Assembly (NCBI RefSeq): GCF_020091405.1
Contig: NZ_CP081903.1
Span: forward strand, 558,001-622,000
Direction: 5' to 3'
Source: Bacteroides cellulosilyticus
GTDB taxonomy: Bacteria; Bacteroidota; Bacteroidia; Bacteroidales; Bacteroidaceae
DNA length: 64,000 nt
Positions 25,686-34,738 of this stretch are shown one piece after another (within the stretch, counting starts at the first letter, position 1; every line of letters begins with the position of its first letter). The position numbers and the translations under genes were made by a program. The notes under the pieces were generated by a model that was given only the letters and a program-made list of their open reading frames with translations, searched no databases and had not been told where the DNA came from.

Positions 25686-26972
25686 TTATTTCAATTTTGC
25701 ATTTTCAGTTTTTATAATCTCAACAGTAGTATCCGTTGCGAAAACAGAATTCAACCCCTGCTCTTCCTGAGCCGGATCTCCGGTGTAATCATCTCCCTTT
25801 TCCCAATAGATATGGTCGGGATTCTGTTCAGCAAAACCACCCCATGCCCAAAAGTTACATCCGGCAAAAAGTCCGCCGTTCTCCCGGTCCTGACGAATCA
25901 AATCAAATACATATTGATAATACTCATCACGAACTTCTGTCGAAGTGCTTTTAGAAAAACGAAAACCATCACGAGGGAAGCCAAATTCTTCAAGTACCAC
26001 AGGCTTCTTATATTTCTGCGCAACCACCATGTGATCATTAATATATTTCTTCGTATTCTCCTTAGCTCGCGGAAGAAGTTCTTTCAAACTATCAGCTTTT
26101 ACCCATCCCCAGTTATAAGGCCAAATATGGATATTCAGATAGTCAATATTCGGATCTGCATGCACTCTTTCATATAATGCAATGTCCCCCTCACATCCCG
26201 CAGCACCTTCACTTCCCGAAGAAACCATGTGATTGGAATCAAGTGACTTAATAAGAGCGGCAACATCCGCCATCCATTTAACGAAAGGCTCCTTGTTTTC
26301 ATCGGAAAAAGCGCGAGGCTCATTGCCTATCTGCCAGGACATAAGCGTTGGATCATCCACATATTTTATCTGATTATACCTATTTGTTCTTGTGACGATG
26401 TCTTTGACATAATTGACAAACAACACCTTCGCGCTATCCGATTGCTGAAATTGTTTCACGTACTCCATATAGGCAGGCCAGCCGTCTATTGCAGGCACTA
26501 CAGCCTTACCGTGTCCCGACCATTGCAGATATACAGAATAACCACCACTCCACTCCCAGGAGTTATTCAAATAAAGTACGGCGGTCATATCCCGTTTGCG
26601 CAATTCATTCATGAAGTAATCCAATCCGGCTAAAATAGTATCATTATACACACCGGGAGCTACTTGCAGAGAAGGTTGCACACGGGTTTTCACACCATTT
26701 TCACCGTCCGCACCTACCAATACACGCAAATTATTAATACCGATACTTTTCAGAAAATCCAATTCTTTATGCAGGCGTTCACGATCGCCTCCTTCACCTT
26801 CAGAACCAAGAATGGCACCGTACCAGAAATTGGTACCTACATAATAATAGGGTTTTCCATTACGGATGAACTGTCCGTTCGCATTCACATGAACGAATGA
26901 GCTTTCAACAGGTTTAGGAGTACATGCACCCAAAAAGGATAAAAGAAGAGTCAATAAGAATAAGTGTCTCAT
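25686..26972 (-). CDS. GH5_7-like endo-beta-mannanase lipoprotein
   Basis: 428 residues from the ATG at 26972, where a lipoprotein signal begins (MRHLFLLTLLLSFLGAC); the longer frame overlaps the CE7 gene without a signal peptide. GH5_7 features: GKPYYYVGTNFWYGAILGS, GINNLRVLVGADG, acid/base Glu in LMSWQIGNEPRAF, the LNIHIWPYNWGW strand, and nucleophile Glu in PVVLEEFGFPRDG. It hydrolyses internal beta-1,4-mannosidic bonds. It follows the CE7 gene by 26 nt and precedes the GH5 glucanase by 1 nt, so deacetylation and backbone cleavage are co-expressed. Confidence 0.9.
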   Translation of the reverse strand: MRHLFLLTLLLSFLGACTPKPVESSFVHVNANGQFIRNGKPYYYVGTNFWYGAILGSEGEGGDRERLHKELDFLKSIGINNLRVLVGADGENGVKTRVQPSLQVAPGVYNDTILAGLDYFMNELRKRDMTAVLYLNNSWEWSGGYSVYLQWSGHGKAVVPAIDGWPAYMEYVKQFQQSDSAKVLFVNYVKDIVTRTNRYNQIKYVDDPTLMSWQIGNEPRAFSDENKEPFVKWMADVAALIKSLDSNHMVSSGSEGAAGCEGDIALYERVHADPNIDYLNIHIWPYNWGWVKADSLKELLPRAKENTKKYINDHMVVAQKYKKPVVLEEFGFPRDGFRFSKSTSTEVRDEYYQYVFDLIRQDRENGGLFAGCNFWAWGGFAEQNPDHIYWEKGDDYTGDPAQEEQGLNSVFATDTTVEIIKTENAKLK

Positions 26973-26998
26973 ATTATCAGGTTTTAGTAACAATTTTA

Positions 26999-28282
26999 TC
27001 ATTTCCCTATTCCCAACTGTTTCCACAGCCATGCCAGCCATTCGTCCCATTGTTCCTGATACCAATAATGACCTGTTTCAAGATATGGATGGAGTTCTTT
27101 GGGAGAAGTCACCACATTATAAGCGGCATACATGGAAGTCGGCGGACAAACATCATCATTATATCCCCAACTGAACCAACCGGGTACTGTAAGACAACGG
27201 GCAAAGTTCGCCGTATCATAATAACGCACCACTTCCAGTTCTTTAGCATCGGGAGCACCATAATAATAGAAATAATGCGGCCAGCCACAAGCACGTTTCT
27301 TCATAAAGGCTTCATGGTCGCACAGTGCCGGATGAACGGCAGCAAAGAAAGTGACGCGCGGATCAAGGGCCGCCGTCATCACAGAAAGTGCCCCACCCTG
27401 GCTGGAGCCTGTCACACCAAGTGCCTGCCCGTTATATTGCGGCAATTCACAGATGAAATCAACCGCACGTAAAGCACCGATAACCACCCGGTGATAATAG
27501 AAATTCCTCAAATCATTCCGGCAGAAAGTCCAGTAACCATTCAATGCACCATTCATCAGATTATCATAAAAAGATTGCTCCATAGTAACGGGAATACCAT
27601 GGATGCCAACTTCCAATGTGATTGCACCTTGTTCCGCTGTATAAACATCTCCGGCATACGGACGTATACCTGCACCGGGCACACGCAACAGAGCCGGATA
27701 CTTACCTTCTTTTTTCGGTACACAAAGGATACCGTAGAAACGGGAACCCCAACGATCTGTTTGAAAGCTGACATGATAGACATTGACTGTCGCAGTACAT
27801 CGCTCGGGAAGCAGAGTCATCAAGGGTTGAAGCGATGTCCGGCGGGCGCCTTCCAGCTCTTTCGCCCAAAATTCACGAAAATCCGCGGGAAACTCCGTAA
27901 TAGGCTGCAATTGTTCGGGAGCATAAGCAGCGGTCGCCAATCCTTCGTATTTACGATCACCTACGTGTGCCGTCACTTTACAACGCAGGAATCCGGATGT
28001 CTTCATCGTCCCTTGCAACTTTAATTCACCATTCTTCAGCAATACACCTTTCTTGACTTCGGTAGGATACATCTCCGGCCCCAGCTCATAATCCACCGTC
28101 ACATTCTGCAAAAGATTCTGAGCTTTCAGCACTCTCACGGTAAATGTACATTTGTCATTCAAACGATAATTCCAATCGGTATGATCAGGAGAAACCATTA
28201 CACGGATTTCATTACCGCGTATCTGCGCTGTTGCAGCAAGCATACACAACAGACATCCAAAAAGAAGTGATATTTTTCTCAT
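26999..28282 (-). CDS. CE7-family acetyl esterase
   Basis: 427 residues. The signal peptide ends near LAATAQ. An N-terminal Ig-like stretch (about 25-130) precedes the CE7/AXE1 alpha/beta-hydrolase domain. Catalytic Ser is in GVTGSSQGGALS, Asp in SWGYNDDVCPP, and His near the end in ETGHYWYQEQW. CE7 enzymes remove O-acetyl groups from small xylo- or cephalosporin substrates; here the setting argues for acetylated glucomannan oligosaccharides. It is the first gene of its unit; the promoter and shared operator lie at 28312-28356, overlapping the 3' end of araC. Confidence 0.87.
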   Translation of the reverse strand: MRKISLLFGCLLCMLAATAQIRGNEIRVMVSPDHTDWNYRLNDKCTFTVRVLKAQNLLQNVTVDYELGPEMYPTEVKKGVLLKNGELKLQGTMKTSGFLRCKVTAHVGDRKYEGLATAAYAPEQLQPITEFPADFREFWAKELEGARRTSLQPLMTLLPERCTATVNVYHVSFQTDRWGSRFYGILCVPKKEGKYPALLRVPGAGIRPYAGDVYTAEQGAITLEVGIHGIPVTMEQSFYDNLMNGALNGYWTFCRNDLRNFYYHRVVIGALRAVDFICELPQYNGQALGVTGSSQGGALSVMTAALDPRVTFFAAVHPALCDHEAFMKKRACGWPHYFYYYGAPDAKELEVVRYYDTANFARCLTVPGWFSWGYNDDVCPPTSMYAAYNVVTSPKELHPYLETGHYWYQEQWDEWLAWLWKQLGIGK

Positions 28283-28311
28283 GGTAGAAAACTAAGATTT
28301 GTTCGTTGTTG

Positions 28312-28356
28312 CAAATGTACGTGGTTTCGAAGAATAATAATGATACAATATTATCA
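28312..28356 (-). promoter_or_regulatory. Promoter and putative AraC operator of the CE7-GH5-GH5 unit
   Basis: CAAATGTA at 28312-28319 reads TACATTTG on the minus strand. TACAATATTATC starts at 28344, with 24 nt between, as at the susC and GH26 promoters. The element touches the araC stop codon at 28354-28356. Confidence 0.7.
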
Positions 28357-29241
28357 TATCACAATCTTCTTCTTCCTATAGTTTTCCCTGAACTCCTTCG
28401 GTGAACAATCTTTTTTACGTTTAAACATCCGGTTGAAGTTGGACAGATTATTGAAGCCGCAATCATAGCAGATTTCGGCAATGGTATGCGCCGAGTCCAC
28501 CAGCAGGCGTGTAGCAAACCCCAGGCGAATATCTATAATATAGTCGGAAAGCGTCTTCCCTGTACGTAAACGGAAGAAACGGCTGAACGAAACCGGTGTC
28601 ATGCCCACCATATCCGCCAGAGTATTCAAACGGATGTCTTCCTGATAATGATCGGCAATATATTTCTGTACCTTCTGCACCCGGCGGCTGTCAGAGAACG
28701 TCTCGATCTTAGCAAAGGAAGAACTGGACAGCACCTTTGCATCATCATACAAAGACAATTCATAAAGAATGCGCAGAAAATGCATCACTGCATAGAATCC
28801 CTGTTCTTCGGAAGCCAGTTTATCCAGCCAGTTATACACCTTCATGATGGCTTGCATGGGGAAACTAATGCCGCATTGCGCCTTTTCCAGCATACGTCGG
28901 ATGCTGTCGAACTGGTTCTTATTCATGAAGTTCTTGAAAAACAGGTCGGATGAGAACTGAATCGTGATTTCCCGTATCTCCTTCGAAGTACATTCGTGTT
29001 GCTCCCACACATGCTCCAGTTCTTTGCCGGTGATCAGTACCAGATCATAGTCACTGATCACCTCGGCAGAGTCTCCCACTACCCGGCGGACACCGGCTGC
29101 ATGTTCCGTAAAGTTTAGTTCGAATTCGGCATGACAGTGGATAGGATAAGTAAACTCCGTCTTGCGACGGTCGGCGATATAAAAACAATCGCGGTCGGAC
29201 AAGGGAGTAATCTCCCTCATAATGTAGTTTGAGTTTTCCAT
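28354..29241 (-). CDS. AraC-family transcriptional regulator of the mannan locus
   Basis: 295 residues. The N-terminal cupin-like sensor domain (PIHCHAEFELNFTEHAAG) is followed by two helix-turn-helix motifs at about 190-290: LNTLADMVGMTPVSFSRFF and IAEICYDCGFNNLSNFNRMF, then KKDCSPKEFRENYRK. It lies between the GH3 gene and the CE7 gene on the same strand. Most Bacteroides loci for complex plant glycans use hybrid two-component systems; an AraC-type sensor inside the locus suggests a cytoplasmic signal such as mannobiose or mannosylglucose. Regulation of the surrounding units is inferred from the shared promoter element. Confidence 0.88.
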   Translation of the reverse strand: MENSNYIMREITPLSDRDCFYIADRRKTEFTYPIHCHAEFELNFTEHAAGVRRVVGDSAEVISDYDLVLITGKELEHVWEQHECTSKEIREITIQFSSDLFFKNFMNKNQFDSIRRMLEKAQCGISFPMQAIMKVYNWLDKLASEEQGFYAVMHFLRILYELSLYDDAKVLSSSSFAKIETFSDSRRVQKVQKYIADHYQEDIRLNTLADMVGMTPVSFSRFFRLRTGKTLSDYIIDIRLGFATRLLVDSAHTIAEICYDCGFNNLSNFNRMFKRKKDCSPKEFRENYRKKKIVI

Positions 29242-29269
29242 ATTGATTGGTTAAAATAGTATCATGTCA

Positions 29270-29317
29270 CAAAAATAACCATTCTTTTTAATCCCGAATG
29301 GTAGAATTTGTTTTATT
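29270..29317 (-). promoter_or_regulatory. araC promoter with weak operator match
   Basis: CAAAAATA at 29270-29277 reads TATTTTTG on the minus strand. TAGAATTTGTTT starts at 29302, the same 25-nt offset as the other sites but with only 8 of 12 matches. This could be an autoregulatory site. Confidence 0.4.
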
Positions 29318-29420
29318 ATGGGGTAAGATTTGTTATAAAAGAAAGAAAGGTTATACCTAACCATCGGAAAGATATAACCTTAAAAGAAAAAAGCAATAAC
29401 TGTATTTTATTTCTCCTATT

Positions 29421-31721
29421 TTATTTCACAAAGAAAGAATCTTTCAGCAGATCTTTATCATCAGAAGATGCACCTACCATCACGATAAACTCACCCGGTT
29501 CTACAATCTTCTTCATCTTTTTATCATAGAAAGCCAGTTTATCGGGAGTGATCTTAAAGTTCACGACCTGACTTTCGCCGGCTTTCAGCGATACGCGGGC
29601 AAAGTCTTTCAGTTCCTTCACCGGACGGGTGACGCTACTGAATTTATCACGGATATACAGTTGCACGATCTCCACTCCATCACGGTCGCCCGTATTCGTA
29701 ACTTTTACACTCACATCCACCGTGCCGTCCTTAGTGATTTCTTTCTGTGCCAATTTCAGGTCATCATATTTATATGTAGTATAAGAAAGACCGTGACCGA
29801 ACGGATAGAGCGGAGTGCTTGGCTTGCCTGCCGCATAAGGATGGAAGTATTGTGACGGCTTATGGTTGTATATCATCTGCAACTGACCTACGCTATGAGG
29901 GATTGTTATAGCCAACTTGGCTGACGGATTCACCTTACCATACAGAATTTCGGCTACTGCCTGCCCTCCGTACATCCCCGGTGCCCATGCTTCTACGATA
30001 GCGGGAAGATTTTCGGCCGCCCACTGCACACCGAGAGGACGTCCGTTCACCAAAATAAGAATAGTCGGCTTACCGGAAGCGGCCACTTTCTCTATCAACT
30101 CGTTCTGCAAACCTACCAGGTCGAGATCCGACCGGTCGGTATCTTCACCGTCCGTACGGTCGTTCCAACGGAAGCGCATCATATATTCGCCTGCCACTAC
30201 GATATTGAGATCAGCACTCTTGGCACGTACAGCAGCTTCAGCCACTTTCTTCGGATCCATGTTGCGAGGGTCCCAACCTTGGTCTACAAAATCAAACTGA
30301 GTATCGGGAGCAATCATCTTCAGACCTTCCAGGATGGTAGTTACGTTTTCATCTTTCTCAGGAGCACTCCAGTCACCCAAGATATTCTGGTCGTCGGCAT
30401 TGATACCGGTCACCAGGATCTTCTTATATCTGGAAGCGTCCAGAGGAAGTACACCGTCATTCTTCAATAATACAATGCCATTGCGGGCAGACTCAAGAGC
30501 CGTTGCACGATGTTCATCACAAAGGCGCACTTTCATGGTTTCGGCCTCATCGGCATAAGGTTGTTCGAAAAGACCGAGACGGAATTTGATATCCAGTATG
30601 CGGCGTACAGATTCGTCAATACGGGATTCGGGGATACGTCCTTCCTTCACCAACTCCACTACCATCTCATTCCAGTGGATACCATGCATATGCATGTCCA
30701 TACCTCCCATAATAGACTGATAAAAAGCTTCCTTCAGATTTTCGGCAGTAGCATGCAGGTCATGAATATGTTCAATGTCCATCCAGTCGCTGACTACGAA
30801 TCCGGGGAAGTTCCATTCACCACGTAGAATATCATGCATCAGCCACTCATTGCTATGACAAGGGATACCATTCAGTTCATTGTGGGCAGTCATCAGGGAC
30901 ATGGCTCCCGCCTTCACTCCTGCCTCAAAGGGAGGAAAGAAAACTTCACGAAGTGTACGCTCTGACAAATCAGTGGGAGAACCGTTTGTTCCGTTGATGG
31001 GTTCACTGCCACCGACAAAATGCTTGATACAAGCCAGTACATCTTCGTTGCCATTCAAATTGCCTTGATAACCTTTCACGGACTGTACGCCCAGCAAAGT
31101 AACCAGATAAGGATCTTCACCATACGTTTCGCCAACACGTCCCCAACGGGCATCACGGGCTACTTCCACATTCGGATTAAACGTCCAGTGCATGTTCATG
31201 GCACGCATTTCCTTTGCAGTCTGCCGGGCTATCTTATAAGCCATCAGCGTATCAAAGGAACAGGCAAGGTTGATGTTGGTGGGGTATACCGTATTATCCG
31301 GCGCATTAGCATTGCCATGAATGGCATCGATACCGAATATAATAGGTATCTGTAAGCGGCTCTTCATTGCGAGAGATTGCAAATAGTTGGCTTCTTCAAT
31401 GGTCAATACGTGCAGAAAAGAGCCGATCAGGCCTTCTTCCGTCCACTTCTCTATATCTTTCTCCGTAAAACCTGGATAGAAAGCATTTGCGGTATTATTC
31501 TTCAATTCTTCTTCGGTCATCACGGCACTGTTTGCCTTGATATGTTCCACACCGACGAACTGGTTCATCTGACCTACTTTCTCCTCCAGAGTCATTCTTT
31601 TCAAAAGATCTTCTACCCTGTCCTTTACGGGTGCGGTAGAGTCTTTATACACTTCCTTCTGGCTTCCGCCGCAGGAACACAAACAAGCTCCGATTGCCAT
31701 AGTTGCGATTATTTTCTTCAT
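29421..31721 (-). CDS. GH3 beta-glucosidase-type lipoprotein (BglX-like)
   Basis: 766 residues. Lipoprotein signal ends IGACLCSC. GH3 N-terminal barrel with KHFVGG, nucleophile Asp in GFVVSDWMDIEH, then the C-terminal alpha/beta domain (NGIVLLKNDGVLPL, VAGEYMMRFRWNDRTDGED) and a fibronectin III-like domain (YPFGHGLSYTTYKYDD to the end). It should release terminal beta-linked glucose (or mannose) from oligosaccharides in the periplasm. It is transcribed on its own; the 5' leader contains a TAGC hairpin and its promoter carries a diverged copy of the locus operator. Confidence 0.9.
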   Translation of the reverse strand: MKKIIATMAIGACLCSCGGSQKEVYKDSTAPVKDRVEDLLKRMTLEEKVGQMNQFVGVEHIKANSAVMTEEELKNNTANAFYPGFTEKDIEKWTEEGLIGSFLHVLTIEEANYLQSLAMKSRLQIPIIFGIDAIHGNANAPDNTVYPTNINLACSFDTLMAYKIARQTAKEMRAMNMHWTFNPNVEVARDARWGRVGETYGEDPYLVTLLGVQSVKGYQGNLNGNEDVLACIKHFVGGSEPINGTNGSPTDLSERTLREVFFPPFEAGVKAGAMSLMTAHNELNGIPCHSNEWLMHDILRGEWNFPGFVVSDWMDIEHIHDLHATAENLKEAFYQSIMGGMDMHMHGIHWNEMVVELVKEGRIPESRIDESVRRILDIKFRLGLFEQPYADEAETMKVRLCDEHRATALESARNGIVLLKNDGVLPLDASRYKKILVTGINADDQNILGDWSAPEKDENVTTILEGLKMIAPDTQFDFVDQGWDPRNMDPKKVAEAAVRAKSADLNIVVAGEYMMRFRWNDRTDGEDTDRSDLDLVGLQNELIEKVAASGKPTILILVNGRPLGVQWAAENLPAIVEAWAPGMYGGQAVAEILYGKVNPSAKLAITIPHSVGQLQMIYNHKPSQYFHPYAAGKPSTPLYPFGHGLSYTTYKYDDLKLAQKEITKDGTVDVSVKVTNTGDRDGVEIVQLYIRDKFSSVTRPVKELKDFARVSLKAGESQVVNFKITPDKLAFYDKKMKKIVEPGEFIVMVGASSDDKDLLKDSFFVK

Positions 31722-31740
31722 TATTATAGGGTTATGAATC

Positions 31741-31817
31741 AGTTACGAGCTACAAGCTACAAGTAGCTGCGCTATGTTCCGAAAGGCACTTGTAGCTTGT
31801 AGCCTGTAGCTCGTAAC
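31741..31817. repeat. TAGC-family hairpin repeat, copy 2, in the GH3 leader
   Basis: Arms ttacgagctacaagctac and gtagcctgtagctcgtaa enclose the same loop as copy 1 (gcgctatgttccgaaaggca). It lies between the GH3 -7 box and its start codon, so it is expected to be transcribed as the 5' untranslated leader. Confidence 0.75.
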
Positions 31818-31844
31818 TTCATTCCTTTCTGTACTGTTACACCG

Positions 31845-31909
31845 CAAAGATAGTGCTCTCCATGAATTTCCGGCAACAGTTTCTTATCCAATTGTAGTAC
31901 AATTTGTTT
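31845..31909 (-). promoter_or_regulatory. GH3 promoter with diverged operator elements
   Basis: CAAAGATA at 31845-31852 reads TATCTTTG on the minus strand. At the same offset as the main sites, 31877 begins CAGTTTCTTATCC, which keeps the TTATCC part of the GH26 site. TACAATTTG starts at 31898, 21 bp further, as at the susC promoter. Confidence 0.45.
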
Positions 31910-32016
31910 CAAATCGAGGTATCAGTTGTATTCCTCATACTTTTGATGAACAAAACAAGTCTTTTCCGGAAGAAATGTATACTTTTGTATCCGAACAATC
32001 TCTTAAACCCAATAAC

Positions 32017-33024
32017 ATGATAAACCCCATTTACTCTCCCGACAGCAACCGGTATGACAATGGTATGAAGTACCGCCGGTGCGGACGAAGCGGCATCCTG
32101 CTGCCCGAAATATCCTTAGGCTTATGGCACAACTTCGGCGACGTAAACACGCTGGCCAATTCCCAGGCGATGGCACATTATGCTTTCGACCAAGGCATCA
32201 CCCATTTCGACCTTGCCAACAACTACGGCCCATCCTACGGTTCTGCCGAAGAAACCTTCGGAATGATTATGAAGAAATCGTTCATGCCCTACCGGGACGA
32301 ACTGTTCATTTCAACCAAAGCCGGTCATGACATGTGGCCCGGCCCATACGGTGAATGGGGGTCCAGAAAGTATCTGATGAACAGCCTCAACCAAAGTCTG
32401 AAACGGATGAATCTGGACTATGTAGACATCTTCTACTCGCACCGCTATGATCCGGAAACTCCATTGGAAGAAACACTGCAAGCTCTTGTTGACATTGTCC
32501 GACAAGGCAAAGCCTTATACGTGGGTATCTCCAAATATCCGAAAGAAGCTGCCGAATTTGCTTACCGCTATCTGGAAGAGAGAGATGTGCATTGCTTGCT
32601 TTATCAAGGAAGATATAATATGTTCAACCGGGAACCGGAAGAAGAAGGTATTCTGCAACAGGCCAAAGAAAACGGAACAGGTTTCATCGCCTTCTCACCG
32701 TTGGCACAAGGACTGCTGACGAACCGTTATCTGAAAGGTATTCCCGAAGACTCACGCATCGCCAAAGGCGGTTTCCTGAAAAAAGAAGCATTGACTGACG
32801 AGACACTGAAGAAGATAAAAGCCCTAAACGAAATTGCCACACAACGCGGACAAACTCTTGCTGAGATGGCTCTGGCATGGTTACTGAAAGATGATATGAT
32901 TACTTCAGTCATTATCGGAGCAAGCTCTGTAGCACAGTTAAATGACAATCTGCAAAGTATCAAAAATACGAAATTCACGGCAGAAGAATTAGAAAAGATC
33001 AATCAGATAGATAGTCTGAAATAA
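32017..33024 (+). CDS. Aldo/keto reductase (YghZ/KCNAB-like)
   Basis: 335 residues from the ATG at 32017 (MINPIYSPDSNRYDNGMKYR); a start 42 nt earlier lacks support. The AKR tetrad is visible: Asp in FDLANNYGPSYG with its Tyr, Lys in ISTKAGHDMWPG and His in DIFYSHRYDPETP. The NADPH end has GFIAFSPLAQGLL and TSVIIGASSVAQLNDNL. Members of this group reduce methylglyoxal or L-glyceraldehyde 3-phosphate. It is divergent from the mannan locus and shares no operator; its link to mannan use is unproven. Confidence 0.88.
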   Translation: MINPIYSPDSNRYDNGMKYRRCGRSGILLPEISLGLWHNFGDVNTLANSQAMAHYAFDQGITHFDLANNYGPSYGSAEETFGMIMKKSFMPYRDELFISTKAGHDMWPGPYGEWGSRKYLMNSLNQSLKRMNLDYVDIFYSHRYDPETPLEETLQALVDIVRQGKALYVGISKYPKEAAEFAYRYLEERDVHCLLYQGRYNMFNREPEEEGILQQAKENGTGFIAFSPLAQGLLTNRYLKGIPEDSRIAKGGFLKKEALTDETLKKIKALNEIATQRGQTLAEMALAWLLKDDMITSVIIGASSVAQLNDNLQSIKNTKFTAEELEKINQIDSLK

Positions 33025-33200
33025 ACTGATAACAAGGACTTGTTTTATCGTCTGCAGGCAGGTAAATCGGTTCCTTTTAAGAGTAACGAGCGTTTCCACG
33101 AAAGGGAACGCTCGTTTCCATTAAGGGAAACTCCAGTTCCCATTAAAGGAAACAGGCGTTCCTACGTGAGGGAACGAGCGTTCCCTTTCTTAAAGATGAT
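33025..33200. repeat. Intergenic palindromic repeat cluster (GGAACGCTCGTTCC type)
   Basis: Between about 33070 and 33190 several interleaved units occur: gaacgctcgtttcc, ggaaactccagttcc, aaaggaaacaggcgttcc and ggaacgagcgttcc. Together they can fold into nested hairpins. The cluster ends beside the left end of the IS element, downstream of the aldo/keto reductase gene, where it might serve as a transcription end. Confidence 0.6.
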
Positions 33201-33461
33201 GTGTACTGGTTTTAGTTGACAACTTCGTTTGTTATAACTGGATTAGTTTACTCAATATACTTTAATATCTAAACAGGTTTACTTTTGTTTTTCTTATTCC
33301 TATTTTAGTTGTCTTTTGTTGGTGCTTGCAAATTTATGCATCTTCCTTTATTTACGCAAGCCTTTTTCAGGAAAATGTAATGTTGCCAACAAACAAAAAC
33401 TCTTCGGTCGGGGATCGCCCTAGCGGCAAGGGGCGGGACCACCCGTCCCGACGAGCGGGTA

Positions 33462-34346
33462 TTATGCTGTAAATTCTACCGTTTCTCTGAGCACTTCCAT
33501 AGGTGTCCTCATGTTTATCCCTTGATGAGGCCGCACATGATTATATACATATACAGCATCTTCAATGCGCTTGCTTACTTGCTCGAAGCTCTCATCATCA
33601 CAGTCGAATAGCCAACCGTTTTTAATGGTGTTGTTCATTCTTTCAGCCAATGCATTATGCAAAGGATCACCACACTGCGTCATACTGATGTTGATTTGAT
33701 GCTCTTTAAGCCTCTCTACATATTTATTTGAGCAATACTGGACACCCCGGTCGGAATGATGAATAAGAGTGCTCATGTCTATGTGATACTTCTCATAGAA
33801 TGATATTGCCATCTCCAAAGCTTTCAAGGGTCCCTCCGTCTCAAGAGTTTTGTAAAGCGCATATCCCACGATGGCACGACTTGCCGCATCGGTAAGCAAC
33901 GAGAGGTAAGCCCAGCCCTGACCGGTGTTTACGTAGGTTATATCCGCCACTACCATAGCGCCCAATCGCGTAGCGACAAATTTGGGTGTAACATTCAACA
34001 GATCGGGGTAGATATAGTAATTATGGTTCGAATTCGTTGTTTTAGGACGCTTGCGACTTGTACGTTGACACAAACCATTGGAGCGAAAAATGTCATAACA
34101 ACGATCACGACCTATAACCATCTTTGGTCCAAACTTACTCACGCAGCAGGCGTATAACTCGCGCATACCAGCTTTAGGCATGAGTTCCAACAGTTCCTTG
34201 CAGTACAACACGATGCTTGTGGTAAGGATATCAACCTCCAAATGCCGGTTCACATGCTTGTAATAACCTTGTCGGGTTATGCCGAAGTAATCACAGAGGA
34301 ACTTTATACAACCATGTTTGCGTCGGGTTGAGTGCCTCTGTGACAA
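33462..34346 (-). CDS. IS3 transposase OrfB (DDE integrase domain)
   Basis: The open frame from a TTG covers 294 residues, but the in-frame sequence continues upstream to the slippery site at 34370-34376, so the real product is probably the OrfAB fusion. The rve-type catalytic core shows Asp in VVADITYVNTGQGWAYLSLL, Asp in LIHHSDRGVQYCS and Glu in NALAERMNNTIKNGWL. The N-terminal HTH_21-like part reads CDYFGITRQGYYKHVNRHL. It appears intact. Confidence 0.88.
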   Translation of the reverse strand: MSQRHSTRRKHGCIKFLCDYFGITRQGYYKHVNRHLEVDILTTSIVLYCKELLELMPKAGMRELYACCVSKFGPKMVIGRDRCYDIFRSNGLCQRTSRKRPKTTNSNHNYYIYPDLLNVTPKFVATRLGAMVVADITYVNTGQGWAYLSLLTDAASRAIVGYALYKTLETEGPLKALEMAISFYEKYHIDMSTLIHHSDRGVQYCSNKYVERLKEHQINISMTQCGDPLHNALAERMNNTIKNGWLFDCDDESFEQVSKRIEDAVYVYNHVRPHQGINMRTPMEVLRETVEFTA

Positions 34347-34354
34347 GGTGTCGA

Positions 34355-34738
34355 TTACTTGGCATCGGAGTTTTTTCGTACCTTGATATGATACGTGGAT
34401 TCAGCAAGATTGATGAGTTCTTCGCACGCCTCATGACGTAAACTCTCATCAGCAAGAGCCCGATGAAGTTTACGGTTCTCAGCACGCAATAGCGATAGTT
34501 CTTTCTGGAGCTCAGAAATACTAGAATCAATAGCATCGCTATTTACCGGTTTAGGTGATATACCCATAACTTTGTCTTCCATTTGATACTTGTTAAGCCA
34601 ATAAGTAAGAAGCTTGGCACAAAAGCCGTTACGCTTACAAAACTGAGATTTGCTCTCGGGACTTGATAAATATTCACGAATATAAGACATTCGTTCATCA
34701 TCACTGTAATAGTTGTACTTCTTTTTCGAATATTTCAT
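34355..34738 (-). CDS. IS3 transposase OrfA (helix-turn-helix)
   Basis: 127 residues from the ATG at 34738 (MKYSKKKYNYYSDDERM). The HTH region has SKSQFCKRNGFCAKLLTYWL and a leucine-rich coiled coil follows (ISELQKELSLLRAENRKL). Near its end the codons CGA AAA AAC form an A AAA AAC heptamer at 34370-34376; a -1 shift leads into orfB without a stop. OrfA binds the inverted repeats in IS3 elements. Confidence 0.85.
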   Translation of the reverse strand: MKYSKKKYNYYSDDERMSYIREYLSSPESKSQFCKRNGFCAKLLTYWLNKYQMEDKVMGISPKPVNSDAIDSSISELQKELSLLRAENRKLHRALADESLRHEACEELINLAESTYHIKVRKNSDAK

